Of a stretch of 64,000 bases of DNA, positions 6,738 to 15,103 are shown piece after piece. Both the position numbers and the translations under genes were made by a program. Source of the DNA: Terriglobia bacterium (lineage in GTDB: Bacteria > Acidobacteriota > Terriglobia > Terriglobales > Acidobacteriaceae). Within the stretch, counting starts at the first letter, position 1; each line of letters starts with the position of its first letter. Location: assembly GCA_021324365.1 (NCBI GenBank), contig JAJPJE010000006.1, positions 1 to 64,000 of the forward strand, written 5' to 3'. The notes under the pieces are model-generated. The model saw only the letters and a program-made list of their open reading frames with translations, was not told the DNA's origin and did no database searches.

Positions 6738-8027
6738 CTACTCCTGTCTCAGGCATTCAATAGGGCTTAGCGTGGCAGCACGCTGCGCCGGATACATACC
6801 TGCGCCGACCGTGATGAGACCGAGCGTGAGCAGCGAGGCCAAAATTGCCGAAGGCGAGACGATCGGGTGCGGAACAATGTCGGGCAGCGGCAATTCATTC
6901 ACGCCGATACACAGGCCCAGGCCTATCGCCATGCCGATGGTTCCGCTGATGATCATCAGGGCTACCGACTCGGCAAAGAACTGATTGCGGATATCGGTTG
7001 CAGTAGCGCCCAGCGATTTGCGCACGCCGATCTCGCGCGTACGTTCAGTCACCGCAACCAGCATGATGTTCATGACGCCGATACCCCCAAGGGAAAGGGT
7101 CATCAGAGACACGGCTCCAAAGAACACGGTCATGATGCTGAAAATATGTTCGACAAGTTCGGCGCCGTCCAGCGTGTCCCAGATGAACAGGGCATCTTTA
7201 TCGGTGGGCTCGAAGTGGTGCTGGCGTCCGAGAATCTCGTAGATCTGCTTCATCGCCGCTTCGTGCTGGTTGGGATCGGCGACCTCGACGACTAGATTAT
7301 TGATCCAGCCTTTGAACACGCCCGGCTTTTCCGGCGGAGGAAAGTCCCGCGCCATCGAAGCGTATGGAACGAAGAGTTGCGTGTTATCAGGACCGCTGCC
7401 GTAGCTTCCGTTCTGTTTTTTCTTTTCGAGGACACCAATGACTGTGTAAGGAACGCCTTGCATGCTCAGTATTTCGCCAATAGCGGGCTGGCCGGGAAAG
7501 AGCTGATTCCGCGCCTCAATGCCCAGCACTACAACCCGATGAGATTCGGCCTCATCGTCCTCGTTCATCAGACGGCCTTCCTCGACTTTCAAGGATCGGA
7601 ATCGCTGATACTCGGGCCAGACGCCACGTACGGGACGCGAGGCAGCGTTGTAGCGGCTGACTTCGGAGACGGGCCAGCGAAGTTCTGGGCTGACAGTCTT
7701 GATCAGGAATGCCTGCTCCTTGATGATTCTGGCGTCGTCGACGGACAGATGAATCGGGCGCCCCGCTGCGTATCCGCCAGCCTGCGCGCTGGTACGGCCA
7801 CCCCAGATGATCGCCAGGTCCACCCCGATGGTTTTCAGTCTTTCTTTCTGATCCTTATCGAAGCCCTTGCCGAGTCCGACCAACAGAATGACCGAAGTGA
7901 TGCCCCAGATAATGCCGAACATGGTGAGAAAGCTGCGCATCTTATGAGCGGCTATCGAACTGACTGTCTGGCGCAGCACTTCCCGCAGATTCAAGGCCCC
8001 TAGCCTCCAGGTCCTTAGACTTGCCAT
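6738..8027 (-). CDS. MacB-like ABC transporter permease
   Basis: 429 aa if the ATG at 8027 is used (a TTG at 8045 is also possible; neither has a strong ribosome binding site). The architecture matches its neighbour: a first transmembrane helix (SFLTMFGIIWGITSVILLVGLG), a large periplasmic MacB_PCD domain, then the FtsX core with GGIGVMNIMLVAVTERTREI and VRKSLGATATDIRNQF. The two paralogues are transcribed together with a two-base gap and could form a heterodimeric permease. A GH10 xylanase gene is divergent upstream. No ATPase is encoded nearby, so the energy source must be elsewhere in the genome. Confidence 0.9.
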   Translation of the reverse strand: MASLRTWRLGALNLREVLRQTVSSIAAHKMRSFLTMFGIIWGITSVILLVGLGKGFDKDQKERLKTIGVDLAIIWGGRTSAQAGGYAAGRPIHLSVDDARIIKEQAFLIKTVSPELRWPVSEVSRYNAASRPVRGVWPEYQRFRSLKVEEGRLMNEDDEAESHRVVVLGIEARNQLFPGQPAIGEILSMQGVPYTVIGVLEKKKQNGSYGSGPDNTQLFVPYASMARDFPPPEKPGVFKGWINNLVVEVADPNQHEAAMKQIYEILGRQHHFEPTDKDALFIWDTLDGAELVEHIFSIMTVFFGAVSLMTLSLGGIGVMNIMLVAVTERTREIGVRKSLGATATDIRNQFFAESVALMIISGTIGMAIGLGLCIGVNELPLPDIVPHPIVSPSAILASLLTLGLITVGAGMYPAQRAATLSPIECLRQE

Positions 8028-8131
8028 TTGCCTGAGTGTTAGCAAAGCATCATCATTCGTTCCTCACCGGACTAATACCTGATGGATGGAATCCGGCAGC
8101 TCTCGTACAATGCTGTGCTTCGGAAAAACTA

Positions 8132-9244
8132 ATGAACATCCTTCGCATAAATACGACCACCCTCGTGATTGCGTCTGCAGGAGTTGTGTTGCTAACCGCG
8201 TGCGGACACGCTCGACATCCCTCCAACCAAGCTCGAGCAGCATCGGCTCCACCACGCATGTCGACTCTAAAAGCTGCCGCGGCCCCACACCAGATTCTGA
8301 TCAGCACCGCAGTGAACCCGGCGCACCTCGATGAGCCGGAATATGCAAAGGTGTTGGCGACGGAGTTTGCGGGTGTAGAGCCGGAAAACGCCATGAAGTT
8401 CGGGCCGGTCCATCCGCGCCCAAATACGGATCAGCACCCATACGACTTTGCTCCTGCCGAGCGCCTGATCAGTTTCGCAGAGGAACACGGAATGAAGGTG
8501 CGTGGCCACACACTCGTGTGGCACAGGCAGAATCCGGAGTGGGTGACGCAGAGCAACTTCGACCCCATGCAGCTCAACTCCATTCTCGAGGACCACATTC
8601 GGACGGTCGTTACGCATTTCGGCACGCGCGTATTCGCCTACGATGTAGTGAACGAGGCCTTCAATGACGATGGGACGCTGCGCGACACCATCTGGTACAA
8701 CCAGCCGGGCATCGGCTATGCCGGGCAGGGGACAAAGTACATCGAACAGGCGTTTCAATGGGCACACGCGGCGAATCCCCAGGCAAAGCTTTTTTACAAC
8801 GACTACGGTGCCGAGCCGATCAATAAGAAGTCCAATGCGATCTATGCAATGGCCCGCGATTTCAAAGCTCGCGGTGTGCCTATCTCCGGCATCGGGCTGC
8901 AGATGCACATAACCCTGAATGCCGACACGCCGGAGAACCTGCAGTCTCTCGAAGCCAACATGAAACGCATCGCAGATCTGGGGCTGGAGATTCACATCAC
9001 CGAACTGGATATTAGGCTGCATTCCGATGATGCCGCCAGCCTCGCCGCCCAAGCGAAACTTTACGGAGAAGTTGTGGCCGCTTGCGTTCACCAACCCGCG
9101 TGCAAAATGATTCAGACATGGGGCATCACCGACAAGTACTCCTGGATTCCAGAAACCTTCGCCGGTTACGGCTGGGCGCTCCCATGGGATCGCGATTATC
9201 AGAAGAAGCCGGCCTTCGGTGCGATGCTGAACGCTCTGCAGTAA
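8132..9244 (+). CDS. GH10 endo-1,4-beta-xylanase, lipoprotein
   Basis: 370 aa from the ATG at 8132. The signal peptide ends in a lipobox (LLTAC, Cys24), so the enzyme is probably lipid-anchored. It hydrolyses internal beta-1,4 bonds of xylan. GH10 hallmarks seen: WHRQNPEW substrate loop, DVVNEAF with the acid/base Glu175, FYNDYG, GLQMH and the ITELDI strand with nucleophile Glu291, followed by the WGITDKYSW aglycone motif. The catalytic domain is full length and no carbohydrate-binding module is attached. A GH115 alpha-glucuronidase gene follows 124 bases downstream, which makes glucuronoxylan the likely substrate. Longer upstream readings start before the signal peptide and are unlikely. Confidence 0.95.
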   Translation: MNILRINTTTLVIASAGVVLLTACGHARHPSNQARAASAPPRMSTLKAAAAPHQILISTAVNPAHLDEPEYAKVLATEFAGVEPENAMKFGPVHPRPNTDQHPYDFAPAERLISFAEEHGMKVRGHTLVWHRQNPEWVTQSNFDPMQLNSILEDHIRTVVTHFGTRVFAYDVVNEAFNDDGTLRDTIWYNQPGIGYAGQGTKYIEQAFQWAHAANPQAKLFYNDYGAEPINKKSNAIYAMARDFKARGVPISGIGLQMHITLNADTPENLQSLEANMKRIADLGLEIHITELDIRLHSDDAASLAAQAKLYGEVVAACVHQPACKMIQTWGITDKYSWIPETFAGYGWALPWDRDYQKKPAFGAMLNALQ

Positions 9245-9368
9245 ATGAGTGCTGTACTCAATCGATTCTTTTGTTTCGTGTGTGAGCAAGGGCGGACTAG
9301 AATCCCTCTCCTGGATTGGATCGCTTTCGGACCACCACACAGTCCGTCCGTCTCCAAGGAGCACGCAG

Positions 9369-11618
9369 ATGTGGAGTTTTACGACGCCGGTACCTGAGTC
9401 CGCAGGCTGCACTTTGTCCACACTTCTGCGGCTAGTTCTTGTGATCACAATCACGTCGTTCTCGGCCATGGCTGCTCCTCAGGCTCCCGGTAACGCCGAA
9501 GTGCCTTCAAAACCAGGGGCCAGACGACTGTTGACGGTTGACGGCTCTGTATCGATTGTTGAGAGCGCGGATGCTCCAGAGCCGATTCGCCATGCTATCG
9601 AAGATTTGGCAGCGGATTTTCAGACGGTCACGGGCAGGAAGCCGAAGGTGCTCACTCAGCGCGAGGGAGCAACAGGAACAACGATTCTAGTCGGCACACA
9701 GGCGGAACTACCGGAGGCGATGCGGACGGCCAGTATAAGCATGCCGGAGTCATTCTCGATGGTTGTTCGTGAAGGCACCGCCACGCCAAAGATCATCGTG
9801 CTAAGCGGACCTGACATTCGCGGGACCATGTATGCGGTTTACGAATTCTCCCAGGAGTTCCTCGGCATCGATCCCCTTTATTATTGGACCGACCGCCAAC
9901 CCACCCGTCGGACCTCGATACAAATTCCTTTGCCGCTGAACAGAACCTTCCCTGCTCCGGTATTCAAGTACCGCGGATTCTTTATCAACGACGAAGATTT
10001 GCTTACTGGCTGGGCTCCCGGAGAAGCAAAAGATAAGACCGGCATCTCGCTTGCGGTCTGGAACAAGATCTACGAAACCACGCTGCGACTGAAAGGCAAC
10101 ATGATCGCGCCCGGCACGTGGATCTTCCCTGACGATCCGCAAGTAAAGTTGGCTGCGACCCGCGGCCTCATTGTGACCCAGCATCATGCGATTCCACTCG
10201 GGTTAAATGTCGCACGATGGCCTAGAGATGTGCCTTACAACTACACAGAGCATCCAGAAATTCTCGAGCGTGCCTGGAAAGACGCCGTCAATTCGTACTT
10301 GCCCAATCAGGAGGTGCTGTGGTCTGTCGGGCTGCGAGGGTTGTCCGACGTAACGTACGCTTCAATGGACCCGAGCGTTCGCGACAACAACAAAGCCTTG
10401 GGGCAACTGATCAGCAAAGCGATAGCGGATCAGATCAGCATCGTGCGGGCGGTTCGTCCGAATGCGAAGTTTGTAACCAATCTCTGGCAGGAAGGCGCAC
10501 GATTGGTTCAGCAGGGGAATTTGAAAATTCCGCCGGAGGTCACGACGGTATGGGCAGACGACGGATACGGTTGGTTGCAGGACCACGGCGAAGTCACAAC
10601 GGGGCAAGGTGCGTACGACCATGTTGCGATGATGAATGGTCGCGCCAATCAACTGACGGAGATGGTCCCGATTGAGCGCAGCCTGTCGGAGATCGGCCGC
10701 TACATCAAGGCCGGTGCAACGCAATACTATCTCGTAAATACGAGCGACATTCGTCCGGTCACGATGTCGATCCGCGCAGTGATGGATGCGGTGTGGAGTG
10801 GACTCCCTACCACTGCGTCCTCCGACGGAATCCGTGCCGATCCGGCCGGGACCTTCTACCAAAAATGGACGAACGAAGAATTCGGCAAGCAGGCGGCTGC
10901 GAAAGTTACTGACCTGTATAGAGAGTATTTCGCGGCGCCGGCGCACTTTGGCGAACCGATTCACGAATTCGGCGACCAGCTTTATCACACGGAAGCGCGC
11001 CGCATGATTCTCACCTACATGATCGACTCTCCTATTTATGCGCTTCCCAGCCAGGCACCGAAGTGGGAGGCTGCACGTTTTCTGCGATACGCGTATGGTC
11101 CCAATCCACCGAGCGCGCAGGAATGGTTGCCGGAGGCGATCAAGCGCGACATCCAGCAATGCGGAGATGCACAGCCCCGCTGGGATGCAGTGTGGAAAAA
11201 GGCGCTTGCGATTGAGCCGCTGATTCCGGCTGGTCGGCGGCCGTTTTACGATTCGGAAGTGCTGGCTATGATCAGCATCAACCGCGAGAGCAATCGCATT
11301 CTTTACCTGGTAGCGAGAGGCATACATGATGCACAGGAGGGCAAGAAGGCGCAAGCAAGACAGGAGATCGCGCAGGCACTGGCGGCCTTCGATGAAATTC
11401 AACGCACCGAGTCTGCGGCGGAGTACGGCAAGTGGAAGAACTGGTATCGCGGAGACTGGCTGACCGGCATCTATCGGACACGCGAAATTGTGCAGACGTT
11501 GGCGAAATATCTCGATGATCCGCTCACTCACATCGCCCCACCGGTTGTGTGGGATGGATGGGAAGCCTATTACCACATCATGCACTACGAGGGCGATCGC
11601 GAGGCTGATGTGAAGTAA
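9369..11618 (+). CDS. GH115 xylan alpha-1,2-glucuronidase
   Basis: 749 aa from the ATG at 9369, which has AAGGAG seven bases upstream; the frame continues to 9249 but lacks a start signal there. A signal peptide ends near Ala-Met-Ala. The fold order matches GH115: an N-terminal alpha/beta domain (DIRGTMYAVYEFSQEFLGIDPLY), then the catalytic barrel starting at KYRGFFINDEDLLTGW, with APGTWIFPDD, GLRGLSD and VWADDGYGWL segments, then helical C-terminal domains. GH115 enzymes remove (4-O-methyl-)glucuronic acid from xylan, including from internal xylose units. It pairs with the GH10 xylanase. Glucuronate isomerase is encoded at 60208. An eroded second copy of this gene's 3' end lies at 15027-15103. 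Confidence 0.93.
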   Translation: MWSFTTPVPESAGCTLSTLLRLVLVITITSFSAMAAPQAPGNAEVPSKPGARRLLTVDGSVSIVESADAPEPIRHAIEDLAADFQTVTGRKPKVLTQREGATGTTILVGTQAELPEAMRTASISMPESFSMVVREGTATPKIIVLSGPDIRGTMYAVYEFSQEFLGIDPLYYWTDRQPTRRTSIQIPLPLNRTFPAPVFKYRGFFINDEDLLTGWAPGEAKDKTGISLAVWNKIYETTLRLKGNMIAPGTWIFPDDPQVKLAATRGLIVTQHHAIPLGLNVARWPRDVPYNYTEHPEILERAWKDAVNSYLPNQEVLWSVGLRGLSDVTYASMDPSVRDNNKALGQLISKAIADQISIVRAVRPNAKFVTNLWQEGARLVQQGNLKIPPEVTTVWADDGYGWLQDHGEVTTGQGAYDHVAMMNGRANQLTEMVPIERSLSEIGRYIKAGATQYYLVNTSDIRPVTMSIRAVMDAVWSGLPTTASSDGIRADPAGTFYQKWTNEEFGKQAAAKVTDLYREYFAAPAHFGEPIHEFGDQLYHTEARRMILTYMIDSPIYALPSQAPKWEAARFLRYAYGPNPPSAQEWLPEAIKRDIQQCGDAQPRWDAVWKKALAIEPLIPAGRRPFYDSEVLAMISINRESNRILYLVARGIHDAQEGKKAQARQEIAQALAAFDEIQRTESAAEYGKWKNWYRGDWLTGIYRTREIVQTLAKYLDDPLTHIAPPVVWDGWEAYYHIMHYEGDREADVK

Positions 11619-11992
11619 GTTTGTGCGTTTTCATTTCGGTACCTTTTGTTCGGAAGTAACAGCGGATTTTCTTGCCCTGTGTATTCTAGGCGTAGAATGT
11701 ATGCTTGCGCCGGTCGAGGTTCGCCCCCTCTAGTCATCAAGTGACTCCTCTTTAGATTCTATTTCTTAAAGCAATTCACCCGGTGAAGCATTCCGTGGAT
11801 TTCCCCTATTGAAATAACAATTACGAAAGTTGGAAATTCTCTTCGAATCTGATCGGTATATCGCAATTCGATGTAGAAGTGTTCAGGTCCTTCGGCCCTT
11901 TTCTCACCTGCCTAACGGGGGATACCGATTCAGGGGTGTCGTGCTGATTGGGCGAAACAAGGTCGATCCCAAAGCAAAGCGGAGGAGCATTC
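11619..11992. other. 374-base intergenic region
   Basis: No convincing gene on either strand. It contains a perfect 6+6 dyad ATTCTAGGCGTAGAAT at 11683-11698, and a purine-rich GGAGGAG at 11981-11987 that is the ribosome binding site for the next reading frame. A promoter cannot be assigned with confidence. Confidence 0.5.
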
Positions 11993-12714
11993 ATGTATTG
12001 CGTTAAACAAGTGATTCGCATTTTCGTTATTGTCGTCGTTGGACTCGTTTCTGCGGGGCTCTTGGCACAGAACACAGAGAAGAAGGTCCCGTGGAAAATG
12101 ACAAAGCATCCCGAGTTGTTGCCGGCGATGCAGCCGCGGTTCCAGAACTGGTGGATGACGTGTTAAACGGCAGCATTGTTCTGGAGAAACTCTCCACATT
12201 AAATCCAGACCTCAGGGCAAGTCTGATCGCTGCGGAAGTGGACTACAGAAATGGACGCCATCCAGGCGTATCTGACGACAAAGTAGAAGTGGCGCTCAAT
12301 TCCCTTGCGAAGGCCGCGGGAGCGCCAGCCTTCGCATATACAGATACCACTGAAGTTCGCTCGCTGCGAATGCGCTTAGTACCAATGGTGCCCAACCTGT
12401 TCGCACATGACCTGCAGAAAGGAGCCAAAGATGGCAAAACACGCATTCGGGCAGAAATGTCGCCAGCCGAAGGCGTCTACCTCCTCGCGAGGCTCATAGA
12501 TCAGAAGATATACAACCCCAAGTACCAATTGACAGCAGACGAACACCGGGTAAAGTCAGCGGAGCTCCTCAGCGCCGACGAACCGAGTCCGCGCACGACG
12601 GAGATCATGGACGCTGTTGGCATCACCACCGATGCGATCAGCCTTATGGACCTTGATGCCACCGCGAATGATGTCGTGGTGAATTTAGGTCTTCGACAGA
12701 ACGGAGGTAAGTAG
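11993..12714 (+). pseudogene. Secreted protein of unknown function, split by one frameshift
   Basis: An ATG at 11993 with GGAGGAG five bases upstream begins a clean signal peptide (VIRIFVIVVVGLVSAGLLAQ). That frame soon degenerates and stops at 12166. The -1 frame from about 12085 onward gives 207 codons of normal soluble protein (helix-rich, VPELVDDVLNGSIVLEKL onward). Without the signal peptide it would have only a GTG start at 12091. I read this as one exported protein of about 240 aa broken by a single-base indel around 12080-12095. It could also be a sequencing error or, less likely, recoding. No family recognised. The next gene starts two bases downstream of its stop. Confidence 0.6.
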
Positions 12715-12716
12715 TC

Positions 12717-13479
12717 ATGCCGAAAATTTATGCCTTTTCGATTGCCATTCTTTTCAGCCTTGTCTCGCTTGTGGCATGCAAGAGCCCATCCAACTTCAAA
12801 GTCCACACACAATATCTCGCTGGCACCGTTGCCTATGATGACCCTGGCGTTCCGACCGATGCAATTTGCGGTGAATGCTTTAACTGGGGTTATACAGGGC
12901 CACTCAATTATCACTACCCTCTCGCCAACACAGATAGTAAAGGCCTCCGCACATTTGATAATCCGTATTTTCCAGCACATTGGTCGGTGTATCGATATCA
13001 GTCCGCCCGCTGCGGAATTTCTGTGGTTGGCCAAACGGTCTACGTGACGACGGGTACCGGTCTCATTGTTCCGCTTACCTGCAACCAGCAACCCTATTGG
13101 AGTACATCCCCCACCACCTTTGACGTGCATGCAGCACCCGCGACGATAACCTTTGCAGGTGACCCGGTCGTTAGCACCGCTTACGGAATGCCCACTGTCC
13201 GATGTCTATAAAACGACTGGTACAAGGATAGGGGCCGTGACTGCCGCATCCGTCGCACCGAATGGCTCTTCTGTGACAATCAACACGCCGTCATTTCTCA
13301 CAGGCCAGTACACTGGCTCATACGCGGCGGTAATCAACAATGTTGGGGCCGGCGGTACGTCGTCGGCTGTCGCGGCCGCCGATATCGAACTGACTGGCAA
13401 CGATGCGCCGTGCCAGCGTCAGACTTGTAGTCGCGGTTGGGTCTGGAATTCGGAAACCTGCTTGTGCGAAGCGATATAA
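12717..13479 (+). pseudogene. Secreted lipoprotein-like Cys-rich protein, split by one frameshift
   Basis: An ATG at 12717 with GGAGG nine bases upstream starts a lipoprotein signal (SLVSLVACKSP, lipobox VAC). The frame ends at 13211. The +1 frame from about 13190 continues with a coherent beta-rich, immunoglobulin/TIG-like section (VTAASVAPNGSSVTI, YTGSYAAVINNVGAGG). It ends in a Cys-rich tail (four Cys in the last 20 residues: CQRQTC...ETCLC). The most economical reading is one protein of about 250 aa with an indel near 13190-13205. Function unknown. It is co-oriented with and directly follows the frameshifted gene at 11993, so the two probably formed an operon. Confidence 0.6.
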
Positions 13480-13598
13480 AAGCGAATATCGGATTGCGTT
13501 GTCGATTGAAAGTGTATGTCAGCCCGACCACGGGCAATTATGTTGCTGAGGGAGTGCTTGTGTACAGGAAAAGCACTCCTTCGTTTGCGGGGAAAACT

Positions 13599-14713
13599 AT
13601 GATTGTGCGATTCCAGACGTTGCTCTCTCTCACGCTCATCTTCTTCGGATGCGGAGGAGGCTCTGGTCATAACCCACCGGTTGCAAGGCCCACTGCGGTG
13701 GGTTATACGGCTAACATTAATGACAATACCGTGACATCTTTCCTGCTGGACGAGTCTACTGGTGGCCTCACTCTCGTAGCAACTGCTCCTACTGGCGCCT
13801 TGCCGACACACCCTGTCGTTACCCCCGACCATCGTCTGCTGTTTGTTTCGAATTTCCAGGATGGAACAATTTCGAGGTTTCTGCTTGACGGAAACGGGGG
13901 AATGAAATCTGCGGGTAATGCTATCCACCTGCTCACTACAGGAGCATCGCCAGGTAAAATCACGATTTCTCCTTCGGGGCAGTTCCTCTATGTAGGAGCG
14001 GGAAGCTCAAATCAGGTCGAGGTCTTTCAAATAAACGCTGAAACAGGGGATCTTCAACCGATTCAGGAATCACCTTTTGCTGCAAATTCAGGGGGAGGAG
14101 TTTTAGTTCTCAGTCATTCCGGAAGGCTCTTGTTTGCAGCAGGAAACGACGCTATCGATGTTTTTGCCGTTGATACAACTGGCGCCCTAAGCCTGCTCGA
14201 AACGACGCATGCGGATTCCCAAACGGAGCGATGACGGTACATCCGAACGACAAGTACCTCCTAGTCAGCGGCGCTGGGGGGGAGAAACTGATGGTCTTCA
14301 ATATCATGACTTCCGATGCTCTCGAAGCAAACGGTTCCGAGGTGGTAAGCGCATATTGGGGTTTTAGCTTGGACATAGCCCCAAATGGACGCTTTGTCTA
14401 CCAAAACGACCCTTACTGGCGTGCTAATAATAGCGTTTACGACATCGCCATTCTGGGATATTCATTCGATCCGCAAACTGGAAAAATTGCTCCGATGATG
14501 GGTTCTCCGTTTGCCGATAACCAGGACCCTGTGGCCTTGGCAGTGTCGCCAGCCGGAAACATTCTTGTCGTCGCTCGCGACAATCCGGGCCACGTCGCCT
14601 CCTACCGCATCGATCCACAGACAGGTGCGCTCTCACCGATATCTGGAATCACGGAGAACTCTGGCATTCCCACAGGATGGAATCCGGGCGGTATTGTCAT
14701 CGTACCAAAATGA
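13599..14713 (+). pseudogene. Lactonase-type beta-propeller lipoprotein, split by one frameshift
   Basis: From the ATG at 13599 a signal peptide with lipobox FFGC leads into repeated propeller blades (VGYTANINDNTVTSFLLD, HPVVTPDHRLLFVSN, KITISPSGQFLYVGAG, VLVLSHSGRLLFAAG). This frame stops at 14234. The -1 frame carries on with the next blades (TVHPNDKYLLVSG, LDIAPNGRFVY, ALAVSPAGNILVVARD) to 14713. An ATGA overlap at 14231 could allow a restart. However, the -1 frame upstream of that ATG reads GFPNGAM and joins smoothly to the blade, so a frameshift near 14205-14215 is more likely. Full length would be about 370 aa, the usual size for 7-bladed YVTN/lactonase proteins. Such proteins bind or hydrolyse sugar lactones or act structurally. 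Confidence 0.7.
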
Positions 14714-14760
14714 TTGCCGAAATTCGGCTAACAGACGATTTGAGGGCAACTTCACTAGAG

Positions 14761-15019
14761 TCACCGAGTCGTGCGCGCCAGGTTGTTCTTGAAAAACAGG
14801 ACCGTCTCGTCGGCTAGTTCGCTTTGTTTTTGTCCAGTCGGGTAGTGACCTACGCCGGGGTACGTCTTCATAGTGACCGCGACACCGAGTCTATCCAGTT
14901 CAGTGGCCAATTTGCGCCCCTCGGAAACAGGTACCACGTCATCATCTTCTCCGTGCTGAATCAGAACAGGTGGAAGCCGGACAAGCTTATCTCCAGGCGA
15001 CCTCGCAGTACAGCCTGAA
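14761..15019 (-). pseudogene. C-terminal remnant of an alpha/beta hydrolase
   Basis: The minus strand encodes about 80 coherent residues ending in a TGA at 14761-14763. PPVLIQHGEDDDVVPVSEG is the hydrolase strand with the catalytic Asp. It is followed by KLATELDRLGVAVTMKTYPG and VGHYPTG with the catalytic His. The nucleophile half (G-x-S-x-G) is absent, since the frame is closed by a TGA upstream near 15023. This is a truncated dienelactone-hydrolase or prolyl-oligopeptidase-like gene, not a working enzyme. It has no start codon, so ORF callers miss it. Confidence 0.75.
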
Positions 15020-15026
15020 ATTCACG

Positions 15027-15103
15027 CGTGCCACCCGTGGTTTGGGATGGCTTGAGCCTACTACCACATTATGCATTGTGATCGTGATGCTGACGTGAAA
15101 TAG
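15027..15103 (+). pseudogene. Eroded second copy of the GH115 gene 3' end
   Basis: These 77 bases align with the last about 85 bases of the GH115 gene (11534-11618), with a few small deletions. Both encode PPVVWDG, then (in shifted frames) the equivalents of YYHIMHY and ADVK plus stop. It is too short and frameshifted to be coding. It marks a lost second GH115 gene or a duplication of the locus end. Confidence 0.75.

Noticed and set aside
5986-6984. Long plus-strand frame of 332 codons opposite the MacB-like permease genes
   Set aside because: Antisense shadow: the minus strand carries conserved FtsX/MacB motifs in the same interval.
8267-9469. Minus-strand frame of 400 codons opposite the GH10 gene
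   Set aside because: Antisense shadow of the xylanase, whose catalytic motifs lie on the plus strand.
10362-11585. Minus-strand frame of 407 codons opposite the GH115 gene
   Set aside because: Antisense shadow of a gene with clear GH115 motifs.
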